Shown here: positions 46,540-58,620 of the stretch, piece after piece
Numbering within the stretch: position 1 is the stretch's first letter
Layout: each line of letters starts with the position of its first letter
The notes under the pieces: model-generated
What the model was told of the DNA's origin: nothing
The model's database searches: none
Seen by the model: only the letters and a program-made list of their open reading frames with translations
Made by a program: the position numbers and the translations under genes
NCBI RefSeq assembly: GCF_963678635.1
Contig: NC_087065.1
Coordinates: forward strand, 4,382,020 to 4,446,019
Length of the DNA: 64,000 nt
Source of the DNA: Symsagittifera roscoffensis
Lineage: Eukaryota > Xenacoelomorpha > Acoela > Convolutidae
Direction: 5' to 3'

Positions 46540-46960
46540 ATTGTACTTTGAAAGATGGGTACCACTAACACACGCTTAAAGGTTTTTGAACTCACACGAG
46601 GAAAGTACTCGACGAATGAAAAAGAGTTATTAGGTATAGTTTGGGCAGCAGAGAGTTTCAAATACTATCTCTATGGTACAGCTTCTTCAATTCTGACAGA
46701 CTCTTAAAGTAAGTTAAGCGCATTGAGCGCGTCAGATATTTCAAAGACGGTACAGTCTAGGCTAACCAGAGGGAATGATAGATTTTTGTACTCAAAGTTC
46801 GAAATCAAACGTTAAGCGGGATCAAAGATGGGATTAATTGACTAGTTTTTCGGACACTCTGTCAGTCCAGCAGTAACAGCAAGCTATTATGACGAGAAAT
46901 TTGTCGATTCTAAGATCACGGCTTTCATTTCAAAGCTAAAAAAAACCTGCAAAAATTGTG
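46540..46960 (+). pseudogene. RNase H remnant of pol
   Basis: After a frame change, KYSTNEKELLGIVWAAESFK then YYLYGTASSILTDS matches the RNase H segment following RT in Ty3/gypsy elements (the E of NEKEL and the D of TDS are the expected acidic positions). A TAA directly follows TDS, and later FEIKR-stop and GSKMGLID fit its C-terminal part in a neighbouring frame. Inactive. Confidence 0.75.
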
Positions 46961-49232
46961 CTCATTAAACTGACCAATAGGAAACGAGAAAAGCGAAAGC
47001 TGTAAGCAAAATGACTCAATTCCACACACAATTTATTTTCAGTTGCCCGCCAAGTCAATCATAACAAATCAACGAAAACCAAACAATCGTAAAATATGAT
47101 TCGCTTCCCAATCATGCAAAAAGAGTTGAAGACGCAAGAAAAAAAAATACGTCAGCAGGCAAAGAACGGCCAGCTGGTACAAAAAAAACTAAAGATCATC
47201 ACAAAGAAACTTCATCCCATTCAAGGAATGCGCGAGAGGCGGTGCTAGACTCAGATCACGAGAGGAACCTAGAAATATTGTGACGAGAACAGAGCAGAGA
47301 GAACGCGGAAAAAAGGGAGTCGTTTAACCTGAACAGGGGAGGTATAATACACCCTATAAAAGGGAAACAGTTCAGTCAGTGAAAACCAAATAACCGTCAA
47401 CTTTGAGAACACGAGAAAACATAACAAATACAGAGGAACTGTTACTTGAAAAATGAGCAAGAAACGAATAGAAGAATGAGGACAAAATCAGGAAAAGGAA
47501 CAACCAGGATCCAGCCAAAGCATGTATATGAAAATAGATTTTGAATTCGGAAAAATAGCAAACCACTAAAATGGAAAAAAACGTGAAAACTGCTATCACA
47601 AAGCGATTGGAAACTCCAAAACAACAGTGCACATCAACCCGTAGCACAGAAGACAAAAAATCCCAATAGAGAACTTGGAAATAATTCCAATAAAACTATT
47701 GTTGTCTGCAAAAAATAATTATTATGTTTATCATGGAAATAATTATTGTCTGCAAAGCAGAAGCCAGGACGAAATAGATAAAAACCAAGAGGACAAACAA
47801 TTGTACCATAAAAAACGGTATAGATTTGAAAAAAAATTCTGGTCAAAATTCCACCTAGGTTAAGAAAAAAAAATTTCAACGTCCTCAATTTGGGTTAGTG
47901 CCATATCAAACAAACAAATTGGTTTTTTGATGTTTTGCAATAATTCTCACCAAAAACCATTTTTTTGAATTTTTTGAGAAAGTGTGTGCTCCTTGTTTTT
48001 TTCGATTGGCTAAATTTCAAAAATTATTGACATAAAAAGTAGTATGAATGGCGTCATAACAAATTCTTTACACCTCCATCACACAATTGTTTTTTTAACC
48101 GGTAAAAAAAATGTTTTTAAATTTTTTTGGAAAACGCGGGAATTTCACGAGTAAGCCAGATTATGATTTCAATGCAACAAACAGTCACCAATACATATGG
48201 CAGTATCTAAAATACCCACGGTCTCTGTTTTTACTAGTTCGGGAGTTATGAGATTTTGGGTGTGGTCGAAAAAGAGTGTGTGCAACAAAACACTTTTTGT
48301 AGTGATTTTTTCACGACTGTTCCTTGGTCAAAAACTGCGTAAACCGTAATGAATAACAAGTTAGATCATTCAAGAATTGTTGTAGTTCCTTATTTTTTTT
48401 TTCAAAATGAAAATATTGAAAAACTTTTTTTTTCATTCTTTTCATATTTTTTCGACAATTTTCTCCTCGTTTTTTGTTAGATTTGAATCCCTGTGACATT
48501 ACTTGAAGTAAACCAGACTACACTTTGCTACTCAGTAGCTTACCCAACTAGATTGTAGTTTTTTGCCAGCAGATGAGATTTTAAATCTTTAAAAGAACTG
48601 TTTCCAAAACTTGTTGTTTGAATTAGTTTTTTTTTTCTTCAAAAATCGTGAAACAAAATCGAGAAACAAAACGACCCATTGAGACGATAATCAAAACTTT
48701 TTAATGCATAAGTCGACTCTGATGTTCCAAGTTTAAGTAAGTTAAAGCGAAAAAGCACATCCAAAGAAACCCATGTCGAGATCAGAAGCTTAAAAACCAT
48801 TTACTGTCTCAACTCATTCGCGCAAGCAAAACGAGAGCACCAGACAGGACCTCCGTTTTGCGAGTGAGTTGAACAAGGTTTAATCTCGCCTCCCAGCAAC
48901 AGGCTTACCACAAAACCCTAACTCAACTCAACAACCCCGTTCCCTAGTTGCACTTGTGAAAGAGCGATACTGGTTATCGATTAATATCATACGCCCAGTA
49001 TTTTAAAAATACACGACACAGCCTGAGCATCTGCGACGAGTGTCTCATTATCGATGGCCGGGTGGCAATAAAACAGCGCTGCGAGACACAGTGTAAATAA
49101 GTGTCCACCTGACTTATCCCCGGACAAACGCAACGCTCGACATAGCCGAGGACAGCTGCTTTTCCAACTGGACAAGAAAGGCAATGGGACAGAATTGCAA
49201 AGAATGCAGAGATCAAGGTAAAAATTTAAAGG
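46961..49232 (+). other. Retrotransposon interior, unassigned
   Basis: Expected position of integrase, but no zinc-binding HHCC or DDE pattern can be read. 47.9-48.7 kb is AT-rich like the genomic background and may be a secondary insertion. 48.75-49.2 kb is GC-richer, with no recognised protein. Confidence 0.4.
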
Positions 49233-49860
49233 ATGCTGTTGGGTTGTGATAACGTAAGGTTATCAACTGTTTTAGATGAGAAGAACCTAGAAACGCCGCC
49301 GCTCAAACCGGATCAATATCATGACCTTGACCGATGGTCCGAAGACAAAGTCGTCATTAAGCGCAGGACGCCGAGGAACAAACATCCAGAAAAATCAACC
49401 TACATAGCGACAGGAACGATATTCAAAATACAAAAACTATGCTATTAAAATCCAATATAAGGGATTAACATAGGGGAGTTGAGAAAACACCCGACAAAAA
49501 CTTAAAGAAAAGATTTAGGCAGGAACCCAGGAAAACCGTAAGAATGGCCCAAAAGATGAAATCCAATAGCAGAAAAAACACAAAGTTCAAGGTGGGAAAA
49601 ACATAAATATAAATGAGAGAAACTATCATAAGTCTCATACACCGCTTGGGTCTAAAAACTAGGAAAACAAAAACGAGAAAACTAAGAAACAGCGAATTCG
49701 CAATCGTACCTATCCCGAAACATATCATAACTGCATAACAACACAATTAAGCATTTTTGTGGCAAACAAGTTAGCTAAAAAGGAGACCAACCCCACAAAT
49801 TGTCACCGCGGAGCGAGTCAAATGGGGTGGAGAAACAAACAGAGAAACATCCAGAGGTGG
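49233..49860 (+). pseudogene. 3' pol remnant and downstream region
   Basis: Frame 49233-49448 contains DRWSEDKVVIKRRTPRNKH, which resembles a segment at about 58690-58730 (GTCAGAAGACGAGGTTGTCA). Both precede a shared TTTTGTGGCA(A/T)ACAAGT-AGCT sequence, at 49756 and 59131. This suggests the C-terminal end of pol in two related elements. Assignment to the integrase tail is inference from position. Confidence 0.4.
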
Positions 49861-49955
49861 CGAAGAATGTAAGCAACAACAATAAACACCATATCCAAAC
49901 AGACATCTTAAGTTGATCAAATGAATTAGCTATAATCAGGCTTGAAAGCCAAATG

Positions 49956-50290
49956 TGTTAAGTGATCTTCACGTCATCTGCCAAAATGCAGTTAGTGCAT
50001 GTCTAACGCGTGTTCAGTGCTGATTAATTGTTTCTGCACAAAATACTTTGATACACAACTCTTCTTCATTGAAAGTACTTCATTGAAAGTAAATTGGTGT
50101 ACGTAACCAGAGCTACGTACGTTGTTGAAATACTGTATAAAAACCACACCAAGACAAAACGAGAAAAAATTCTCTTTTGTTTGAATTATTTCTATAGATA
50201 ACTATTTGCAATTTAGGTAGTTAGTTTTTTAGGAGAAAACCTCAGAACTTAAAAATCCTTTCAAATGTATCTTCCCATTAATAAATTTGG
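49956..50290 (+). repeat. 3' LTR of the degenerate element
   Basis: Starts TGTTAAGTGATCTTCACGTC. It continues past a TATA-like GTATAAAAACC (about 50136), a plausible LTR promoter followed by R/U5. The right end is uncertain (between about 50150 and 50290). Confidence 0.6.
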
Positions 50291-50839
50291 AGTCACTGGG
50301 ATAGATAGAGCCTGACATTGTTCCAAAAGTCGATCACACGTTCAGCGGAAAAATGAATAAGCATTAACCCAATCGCCTAAAAACGTTTTGATCGCCAAAT
50401 TTGTCATTGAAAAATAGAAACGAAGTAGTTTTCCTGCGTTCTGGTAATCTGAAAAATAGTGTAAATAAAAGCTTCTAAGACTTTTCTAAAATACAGTCTT
50501 CTTTTCAGTGTTTTGCAGCTGAATTTCATCCTTCATTTCTCCCGGGAGACAATTGAAATGACCAACGACCTCGTTCTGTCACTTTGATTAGGAAAATTTT
50601 GGTAATTTCTAAAGCCTAAGTCTGATAACAAACTCTTTCCGATTGAAAATTTGGTTCTGCGCTTAAACTAATTAACGTTTCTCATATTTATCGCGTGCGA
50701 TAGTTCATTTTGTATTTTGTCGTTGCACAAAATTTTGTTCTAAGAGTTTAACTGATGTGAAGTGGATGTCATTGTTTTGAAGAATAGTTCAAAAACCATA
50801 TTATCTTATCTGCCATATTATGACATTGTCTTATTTTAA
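50291..50839. other. AT-rich sequence, nothing recognised
   Basis: No open frame with recognisable motifs and no repeats noticed. Confidence 0.4.
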
Positions 50840-50982
50840 CCCGTACCGAACTTTTTGGCCATAATCATATCTGATCATTGTAAAATCATGCAAAATTCAT
50901 GTCTGTAACAGATATGCAGCATGTCTATATTCGGCATGCACATACCTGCATCAGACCTGCATCAGGTGTGCTAACTGAAGAT

Positions 50983-51160
50983 ATGCTCACACCTGCAGCA
51001 TGCATGATCATGCCTGAACTGAACATGCTCACACCTGCAGGATGCATGATCATACCTGAACTAAACATGCTCACACCTGCAGGATACATGATCATACCTG
51101 AACTAAACATGCTCACACCTGCAGGATACATGACCATGCCTGAACCGAATATGCTCAAAT
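50983..51160. repeat. 42-bp minisatellite
   Basis: Units starting ATGCTCACACCTGCAG recur exactly every 42 bases at 50983, 51025, 51067, 51109 and 51151 (the last partial). Each contains the palindromic GCATGATCATGC or a variant. Since 42 is a multiple of three, both strands stay open (50899-51180 plus, 51158-50925 minus), which is a repeat effect. Confidence 0.9.
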
Positions 51161-51461
51161 CGTTATCTTCAGTATTATAAGATAATTAAAGAAATGGTTA
51201 AATTGTAACAACATCATAAACTCAGCTTGATAATGTGACACTTTACTTCAAATTTTAAGTTTTTTTTCAGATTTTTTTTGACATTGGTGAAGTTTTTTGT
51301 TGAAAATTTACTGTAGCGGTTAGATGCATCTTTCTTTAATTGCCAGCAGGGAGTCGTTGGTAGCGGGGCGTGTGGATACTTTTCTCTGTTTCCTGTCAAC
51401 ATAAGCTAATTGTTAGTCAAAAATTCATCACTTTAAATAAATGCTTAACAAATAAAACTAG

Positions 51462-51765
51462 ACAAAAATCATGCGTTAAAAAGTAGTCGCATATTTGTTG
51501 TTAATTTATTCAATGAGATTAGTAGTATCAACCAATCGAATCTTTTTAATTTATTCGCAATTATTGTGGCTACTGGTTTGCGAAAATTTAAAGATTTTTA
51601 TGTTCCAATCAAATTTTGCAAAAATCATGCGCTAAAAAGTAGTCGCACATTTGTTGTTAATTTATTCAATGAGATCATCAGTATCAACCAATCAAATCTT
51701 TTTAATTTATTCGCAATTATTGCGGCTACTGGTTCGCGAAAATTGAAGGGTTATTGGCCAAAAAA
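51462..51765. repeat. Direct duplication, ~145 bp at 156-bp spacing
   Basis: ATCATGCGTTAAAAAGTAGT...GCTACTGGTTTGCGAAAATT recurs about 156 bases later with a few substitutions (51471 versus 51627). It lies in the middle of the 50.8-52.3 kb element. Confidence 0.8.
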
Positions 51766-52255
51766 TTTTGTGACGAATTGCTTCAATTTAATGCTTTATA
51801 GTTCAAACCGGGGATTCTTAGTTTTTTCGACTATCCCTCCCGTTGACCCCCTGAAACTAACCTGAAGTCCTCTTTTTTGGGATGTAGATGCGACATAATT
51901 TTCTTCATTTGAAGATATTTGACTCGAGGAGGTAAATTTGGATAAGCTCATTTCAAACAAAATCTGAAAAAGTGAAATTTTTAACAAGAAAGACCAATTA
52001 GTCAAGATAAGAAGTAATGTATAAATAAATATGAATTTGTCAAGTTTTCAGTCAGTCGTTATCATGTCTGCGACAGGCATGAACATGTTTCACTCAGGTC
52101 TGATCATGTAAGATCCAGGTATGACCACGTCTGTAGAAAAATACGCATGCTCACTTGTGAACAGCCCTGCATAATGGGGGAACAGTCCTGAGAATATTCT
52201 CTCCCCTGCTAAATGGATGATCAGCCGTGAAATGGCACAAAAAGTTCAGTACGGG

Positions 52256-52935
52256 AATCGTTTTGAAAATGGTATTAATGTAATTCGATTCACCAGATAA
52301 GATTTCTCTTATTGTTGCGACAGCGTTGGAATTTCAGGAAACTTTTACCAAGCTTTTTTCTGATCTATTATTTTCTATATTATGTATATAAAAAAATTTT
52401 TTCAGAGAACGATTTTAGTTTTTTTTTGAGAAGTTTCAGGCAAAAACGAAACGACTTGACTAAATTAGCGCCATTTTAGTTAGTTTGTCCAGTTGATTTT
52501 GCGTTTCTGCTTTGTCCTATATGTATTAAAGTTTTCCAACACTCTCAATTTTCAGGAATGATTCATTAAGTGACTTTGAATTTTTTCAGGCTTATTTTTT
52601 AGACTTTAATCTTGCGACACGGGTTGTGGTGCTAGTCTTATGTTTTGACCGTTTCGAGTTAAAATTCGGGATGTTTTGGCCATCTTATCAAATTTCGGGT
52701 ATGATTCGACTTCTTGGCCGAAAAAAGTGCTATACTATGCTCGACCGAACGCCATATGTTTTGATCGTATCGACCAAAAACATCAGCTCAAGTTTGCTCG
52801 ACCCCAGCGAGTTATGATTCGACCGTGTCGACCGAATTGGGGTATATTTTGACTTGCAAACAACTTTAGTTATCCAAGCATTAATAATTTTTGGTTTTTC
52901 GGGTGATTTCTCATATTTTTTTATCTGAATGAAAC
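52256..52935. other. AT-rich sequence with a TTCGACC-motif cluster
   Basis: Between 52640 and 52855 the word TCGACC or close variants (TTTTGACCGTTTCGAG, ATTCGACTTC, CTCGACCGAACG, TATCGACC, CTCGACCCC, GTGTCGACCG) recurs at roughly 20-45 base intervals. No coding support. Confidence 0.4.
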
Positions 52936-53135
52936 NNNNNNNNNNNNNNNNNNNNNNNNNNNNNNNNNNNNNNNNNNNNNNNNNNNNNNNNNNNNNNNNN
53001 NNNNNNNNNNNNNNNNNNNNNNNNNNNNNNNNNNNNNNNNNNNNNNNNNNNNNNNNNNNNNNNNNNNNNNNNNNNNNNNNNNNNNNNNNNNNNNNNNNNN
53101 NNNNNNNNNNNNNNNNNNNNNNNNNNNNNNNNNNN
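52936..53135. other. Assembly gap (200 N)
   Basis: Exactly 200 undetermined bases, a conventional gap length; the true distance is unknown. Confidence 0.99.
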
Positions 53136-56035
53136 ACACTTTTTTGGGTTTTTCTCGCTAATTATCCTGAAAAACCTGATATCACAGGTTTAATCGAACC
53201 AAAAGTTCTTGAAAACCTACCTTCATAACTGGCTGTGCCCAGTTTCTTTAATAAAAAAATTATGATTTCTTAAACAAGTCAAAATCTTGAAACTTCAACA
53301 GTTTTTTTTGCAAACTTTTGGACTTTACGCGAAAACTACAGTGCTTTTTCTCAGGTTGTGTTCAATCAAGAAAGCCACTTCTGAGATTATTTTCTGCTTG
53401 AGCGGCCAGACACTGCTCTTTGCAGGAAAAAACCATTGATTTTGGAAGTCTTCTGGACGTTTTTCTAGAAATTTTCACCATTTTTGAGAATATTTTTGAA
53501 TTTTCTCAAAATTTATACTTTCAAATCTGAGATGAAAATTTCCACTGAAAGAACTGGTTTCCATAATGGTTCCTGCAGAAGCGGCTGCTCCAATATTTTC
53601 GTAGTTTTTTAATCTTTCTTGCATCTCCTTGGGAAAACGGATTTTTAAATTTTTTTAAAAACTTCTCACTTATTTTAGCAGAGAAACAACTACAGTTTTG
53701 GGCAAAGTCCAATTTGTGAAGTCCCATTTTTCGTTCCGCATCAGTATCACAAAGTGATTCAAAATCAAACACATGCTTCCAGCTATAGCTGTGCCTCTAG
53801 TTGTTTTTATAAAGATGAAAGTTTTGATTCACCTAGTTTCTTTAGAGCATTTAATTTTTTTGGTATTTTTTTTCATGTTTGTGTTGTAAAACATATATTT
53901 TCTCACCAGATTTTCCATAAGAAAAAATCGTATGACTAAAATTTGTTGTCATCTTGTGTAGTGTTTTGGGAAACCATAAGTTGATCTAAAAAGACTCAAC
54001 TAAAGTTCTGCAGATTTTGAAGGTTTTATTAGAAAAAAGCTGATCATACAATTTCATACAACGTTTTGGAATAAAATTTCACGTTAAATGTCAAATTAAA
54101 ATTATAGATCTGTGGTTTCAGCAATTGATTTATACGAAACAATGAAGCAATAAAACAATAAAGCTTACGAAAAACTTCAGTTGTATACAAGCTAGAGATA
54201 TTACAAATGTCAATTGTTTTCTCAAAAACACACACAATTATATCAGTGGAAGCAATTCAGGAATTTAAAACTTGTTTCCAAATCATGAACTGGGAAACAA
54301 TGCCGTACGGTATAATATTTTTAAACTTAATTAACAGCAATTCAAAAAGTTCTCTGAGAAAATAAAAAACGACAGAACCAAAATGACCTTGAACAACGCG
54401 AGGAAAATAAGTTAAACTGATATTACACAGAAAAGAGTAATGAAAATAAAAAAAGAGCAAAAAATAAAATTGTTTCATAATCCTCCAGAAATAAACGGAC
54501 AGCCAGGTTTAAGCAGTGACTTGATCAGCGCTACAGACAAAAGGTCATAATCTTCTTATTTATATTTTCATTGTCGCCAATAACTCATATAATATCTTCA
54601 GCAGGACCGTGATAAACATTAGAAAGAGTGATGCGAATAAAAAGTCAACGTGACTTTGGGCATCTAGGTTTTTTTGCTAAAACAACGGAGAAAAAAATTA
54701 AAGAGGAGTTTTCATTTCTTCGTTTTTGTCTGTTAAAATGGCAAAAACAGCAAGGTATTGATCTGAACCAGTTGTTGATCCATCCATGATCATAGCAAAC
54801 TTCAGCGGTAAAATTTCCGTTATTTTAATCTCCACTTTTGTGACTAAAAGATCCATTTTGGACACTTAAGTCTGTCTACAAACAAACACAATCTTCGAGA
54901 ACTCACGGGTAGTTTCTTCTTCAGTAAATGAGAAAGGTAAGTTGCATTCTGAAATCCATTTAATCCAAGAGTAAAAAATTTTGCCTTTAAAAGTAATCCC
55001 AGTCAACGTTGGTTAGTTTTTAGCATCTCGTTTTTCCAGTTTGCATGATTTTTAAAATAGGAGAATGCAAATTGTATCCGGTACCAGGTGGTGTATCCGG
55101 TACCAGTTGCTTGCTTCCTGGGTTTCGAGCCACAAAGGCACTGAAAATACCCCTCTTCTATCTCAGAATAGAAAAGTTTAACGGCCTAATTGCTCATATT
55201 TTCATTAGTTCACAATTTGAACCTGCACACGAGTTTGGTCAAAGAGGAAAGTGAAACTGGCGAGAGCAAATATAGCGGACGAGAAACAACCTGTTAAACA
55301 AACAAAACGAGCGATGCAAATGTTTGAAGCGTTTGCTTGGGGCGCCACAATATTTTTTTATCTCAGGAATAATAATTGCAATTTTCACAAGCCGCATAAT
55401 AATTTTTGTTCCCTGGAAATACCAAATTGTAGTTATTATCTTGCAATTATTTTATATTCAATTGGTTTTTTAACAATCCTGATCGCTACTGTATAGTTTT
55501 TTTTCAGTAAAGTGTTCTCAATTATGTTTTTAGATAAATGCTTTATTAGTTGATACAGCAAATGATTCAGCTTTTTTGTTTTAGCAAATATCCCCCAAAT
55601 TATGAACAAGGCAACAGAATTTGGAAATATTTAGGTCGGGGTGGAGATATTGCAAATCATCAAATTGCTACTGTATAATTTGTTGTTGTTTTCAGTAAAG
55701 TGTTTGTTTTGAATGTTTGAGATGTGTTTTGCTAGTGATACACCGACTGATTGAATTTTTTTAGTTTTCATACATTATACCCAAAAAATCAACATGTCAA
55801 TAGGGCTCAGAATTTTTTAACTCGGTTCGATAAAACTCAATTGATATTTTTCGAGCTAAACATTTTAAATGATTAAAATACGAGAAAAAAAATGTATGAA
55901 AAAAATGTAACTGACACATAATTAATTGACAGACGTATAAACCCGCTCAATTTAGGGCTCAGCTTCCTCAATTGTCATTTTTAAGACAAATATCTCACGG
56001 TTTGTTAAAAAACTGACAACTTCAAAAACGGACAA
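53136..56035. other. AT-rich sequence, no gene supported
   Basis: Scattered short frames without motifs or splice support (for example 53772-53521, 55045-55254, 55251-55496). GTATCCGGTACCAG occurs twice at 55075-55103, followed by GGGTTTCGAGCC, a weak B-box resemblance. The stretches near 55.49 and 55.67 kb share CTACTGTATA-TTT...TTTCAGTAAAGTGTT. Confidence 0.4.
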
Positions 56036-56984
56036 CCCGGGTTGACCCAAACTTCTTATCATACAATTTCCATATATGAGAAACTTCTTGTCATACTATT
56101 TCATACAATTCCATACGTACAGAAAATTGTATGAAAACTCTATGATAAGCATTTTTCCATATATGAAAATTGTATGATAGGTGTTTTCCCATAAACCAAA
56201 AATTTTGATTTTTTCTTTCTAAATTTAGTTTCTGAAAAATTTTCGGTTGTAGTTGCAACCGAACACAAGTGACAAAGACCTTGGTTACTCAAAACACCAA
56301 AGATTGGACGGTCTTGCATTTACAATGCATAGGTAACGACCTGAGTTTCGCTGTCTTTCACAATTGATATAACAAAAGTAACAAACTTTTATTTTTTGGC
56401 AAAATTTTTTAATGATGATTATATTAAATTTTTGAATTTTCAAAATATCAGACATTGATCAAGGCGTACATTAACACGCCATACATAAGAAAGAGGAATT
56501 TTCAGCGTTTTTGACAGAAAAAATTAAGTGAAAAGAAAATAAAAGCCAAATTTATCGTATCCAGGACTACGTTATGCACACAAAATATTAAATTTTGCAT
56601 GCAAAAATTTTTTTTTCGAAAAATGTTTGTTTGCGTACGAAAATCGATTTGCGGTTGAAAAAAAAACAAAAAAATTTTTGGGCTAAATTTTCAAAATTAC
56701 TTTCAACATTTCAAATTTTTTGTGTCGCCACCAAAAAAATGCCAGTCATACAATTTCCATATATGGGAATTGTATGATAAGCATTTTTTTTCAAAAAACG
56801 AAAACCTCAGTTTTTTATCACCAGATTGTTTTATTAGAATCAAACAGCCACAGAAATGAGTTTATACCAGTTTTCAACCATTTTTAAAAATTGTATGAAA
56901 ATTGTATGACAAGCATTTTCTCACACACTTGATGTATGGAATTGTATGATAAGCATTTTCGGTGTATGGAGGTCAACCCGGGTA
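56036..56984. repeat. Repeat family 3, fuller copy bounded by ACCCGGGTTGACC
   Basis: The left end is ACCCGGGTTGACC and the right end is GGTCAACCCGGGT, its exact complement. Internal CATACAATTTCCATATATG motifs and their complements recur at least six times near both ends. The centre carries CCTTGGTTACTCAAAA and CTTGATCAAT-related blocks shared with 40330-40860. A lone ACCCGGGTTGAC also occurs near 6619. Non-coding; likely a MITE-like element. Confidence 0.65.
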
Positions 56985-57589
56985 GAATAAAGTTGCGACA
57001 AAACTCTGGATTTCACGCACAATAACACTTGTGCCGAAGTAAGCGGAGAAAATCAAGTGGTCGCTTTTTACATTTGCCCCTTTTGAAGTTAGCGTTCTGT
57101 CTTTCTAATTGTTCTAAGTCTGCTAAAACACCGGTCTGCTAAAACCTGTCTGCTGAAACCCCGAGCACCACTTGTTACAAAATGTTAATTCATTTTTTAT
57201 CGACGAAATTTATATGCTTTGTGATTCATGTGATCGCTTTGTTGATAAAGAGTCAGCTAGGGAAATCATATAGTTCACCTATTCAGCATACAAACACATC
57301 TTGAAAGTTCATGAATCACGCAATAAAGTATGAAACAATTGATGAATTTGTACACAAAATAAATCTGATGGTTGTTTCAAAACATAAATTCGAAATAATT
57401 TTGAAGAAGATAGTTTATATGTTAATCTTCTAACTTTCGTTACGAAAGTAACGGAATAATTGTGCTCTTTTTCTTCAGACAAATTTCGACTTTTTAGTTA
57501 GCCATTTTTGGCGGGTTTTTTTAAATATCATTCAAAAAGTATTGTTGTCCTCAGCTCAAATTTGAACAGATATTTCACCTGTGATCATT
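56985..57589. other. AT-rich sequence, nothing recognised
   Basis: No frames or repeats of note beyond short CTGCTAAAACC repeats near 57120-57150. Confidence 0.4.
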
Positions 57590-57960
57590 TTTTGTAAAAT
57601 TATGGGGGTTTAAAAATTGCCATTTTGGCCATTTTAGCCAATTTGGGACAATTAACAAGCGATACATTTCACTCTTTTAACACGTAAGCGATGTTTATTT
57701 CCGTCTTATAAATCGTTCCAAATTGGTCAAAAGAAGCTTATTTGCCATAATTGAAAATCTACTAGTAGCGAAATTGGTCACTTTGTACTTTATATGACGT
57801 GCGAGGAGATGATTTTCAAAAAAATCTCAAACTTTAAAAAAAATTTCAATTTATTTTTTTTACATTAAATTTTTTCATGTCATTTTTTGCTCCATTGATC
57901 CTAGAAAGGCGGTCGGAACAGTCAAGGCTTCGCCCTGATACGAGCAGTCTTGTTTGACTT
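57590..57960 (+). repeat. Family-2 dispersed repeat
   Basis: Starts with AAATTATGGGGGTTTAAAAA-TTGCCATTTTGGCC and ends GGTCGGAACAGTCAAGGCTT, CGCCCTGATACGAGCAGTCT-TG. The right end repeats the logic of family 1: GTCGGAACA, then a small hairpin (AGGCTTCGCCCT), then a tail. Confidence 0.55.
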
Positions 57961-58620
57961 GTCTGCAAAATCGTTGATTTTCTCAATATCTTCTGTCGTC
58001 TCAAACTAATTTTAATAACAGAATTCGAAAACAAATACCAGTTTTGAGATTGGAAACGTTGTTATCTTGAACGTGGCATAGAAATTAGTCACTAACGGTC
58101 TTATCAAGTAGTAGAAATTATCTCGTTTGTAACAGTTCCCAAAAAAAAACAATTTCGAAGTATATAAGTTCAACAGAAAACTTTTATGATCTGTAATCAT
58201 GTAAAATTTAAACGGAAAAAAATTTGAAAAAGTTTTTTTGAAACCATAATCATCAGTTCAAATTATGCCTTTTTTTTGCATCGTAGACATGAAAATTTCA
58301 GTGTAAACGCTAGAAGATTGATTTCATTTGGAGTTCTGAAGTTAATCAAAATTTAATCGCAAGACGTTAGGCATTGTATCGCACAAGGAATATCTTGCCC
58401 AATTAGTTATCTTGTAATTGGATCAGCTCTCTGATCGGAGCTAGTCTACAATACTTATATTGAGTAAAAAGAGAAGCAAGTAAGGTCTATTGCAGCTGTT
58501 ATCCAGTACAAAGTGTAGACGAGGGGCGTCTTATCTTGACCGACTTCTTTAGCCAATCGCTGGTATCCTGAATATCACCTCAGTACTTTGACCTTCCAAG
58601 CCGAAACAGTGGCATAGGAT
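57961..58620. other. AT-rich to mixed sequence, unassigned
   Basis: 58.37-58.62 kb has higher GC and may be the truncated interior of the upstream retroelement. No protein motif recognised. Confidence 0.35.

Larger units (their letters stand above)
43794..50290 (+). mobile_element. Degenerate Ty3/gypsy LTR retrotransposon
   Basis: Two related LTR segments in direct orientation (from 43794 and from 49956) share TGTTA(A/G)GTGA, TGCAGTTAGTGCATGTCTAA, CGCG, TTTGATACA, AATTGGTGTAC and CTACGTACG-like blocks. Between them, in the same orientation, lie Gag-like, reverse transcriptase and RNase H remnants. Stops, frameshifts and missing parts show that it is dead. An integrase core is not recognisable in 47.0-49.2 kb. 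The 3' boundary is approximate, and the 5' copy seems to lack the 3' part of the LTR. Confidence 0.8.
50840..52255. mobile_element. 1.4-kb inverted-repeat-flanked element with internal tandem repeats
   Basis: The left end is CCCGTACCGAACTTTTTGG. The right end is the complement of CCCGTACTGAACTTTTTGTG. Inside are CATGATCATG-rich repeats near both ends (50.93-51.16 kb, and degenerate CATG-rich sequence at 52.06-52.2 kb) and a 156-bp-spaced duplication. No transposase frame. Target duplication not evident. Family unknown. Confidence 0.55.

Noticed and set aside
47269-47888. Phe-rich minus-strand frames in the retrotransposon
   Set aside because: Antisense of Lys/Asn-rich plus-strand retroelement sequence.
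50899-51180. 93-codon plus-strand frame with MLTPAG repeats and its minus-strand counterpart
   Set aside because: A 42-bp minisatellite is a multiple of three and leaves both strands open; no other coding sign.
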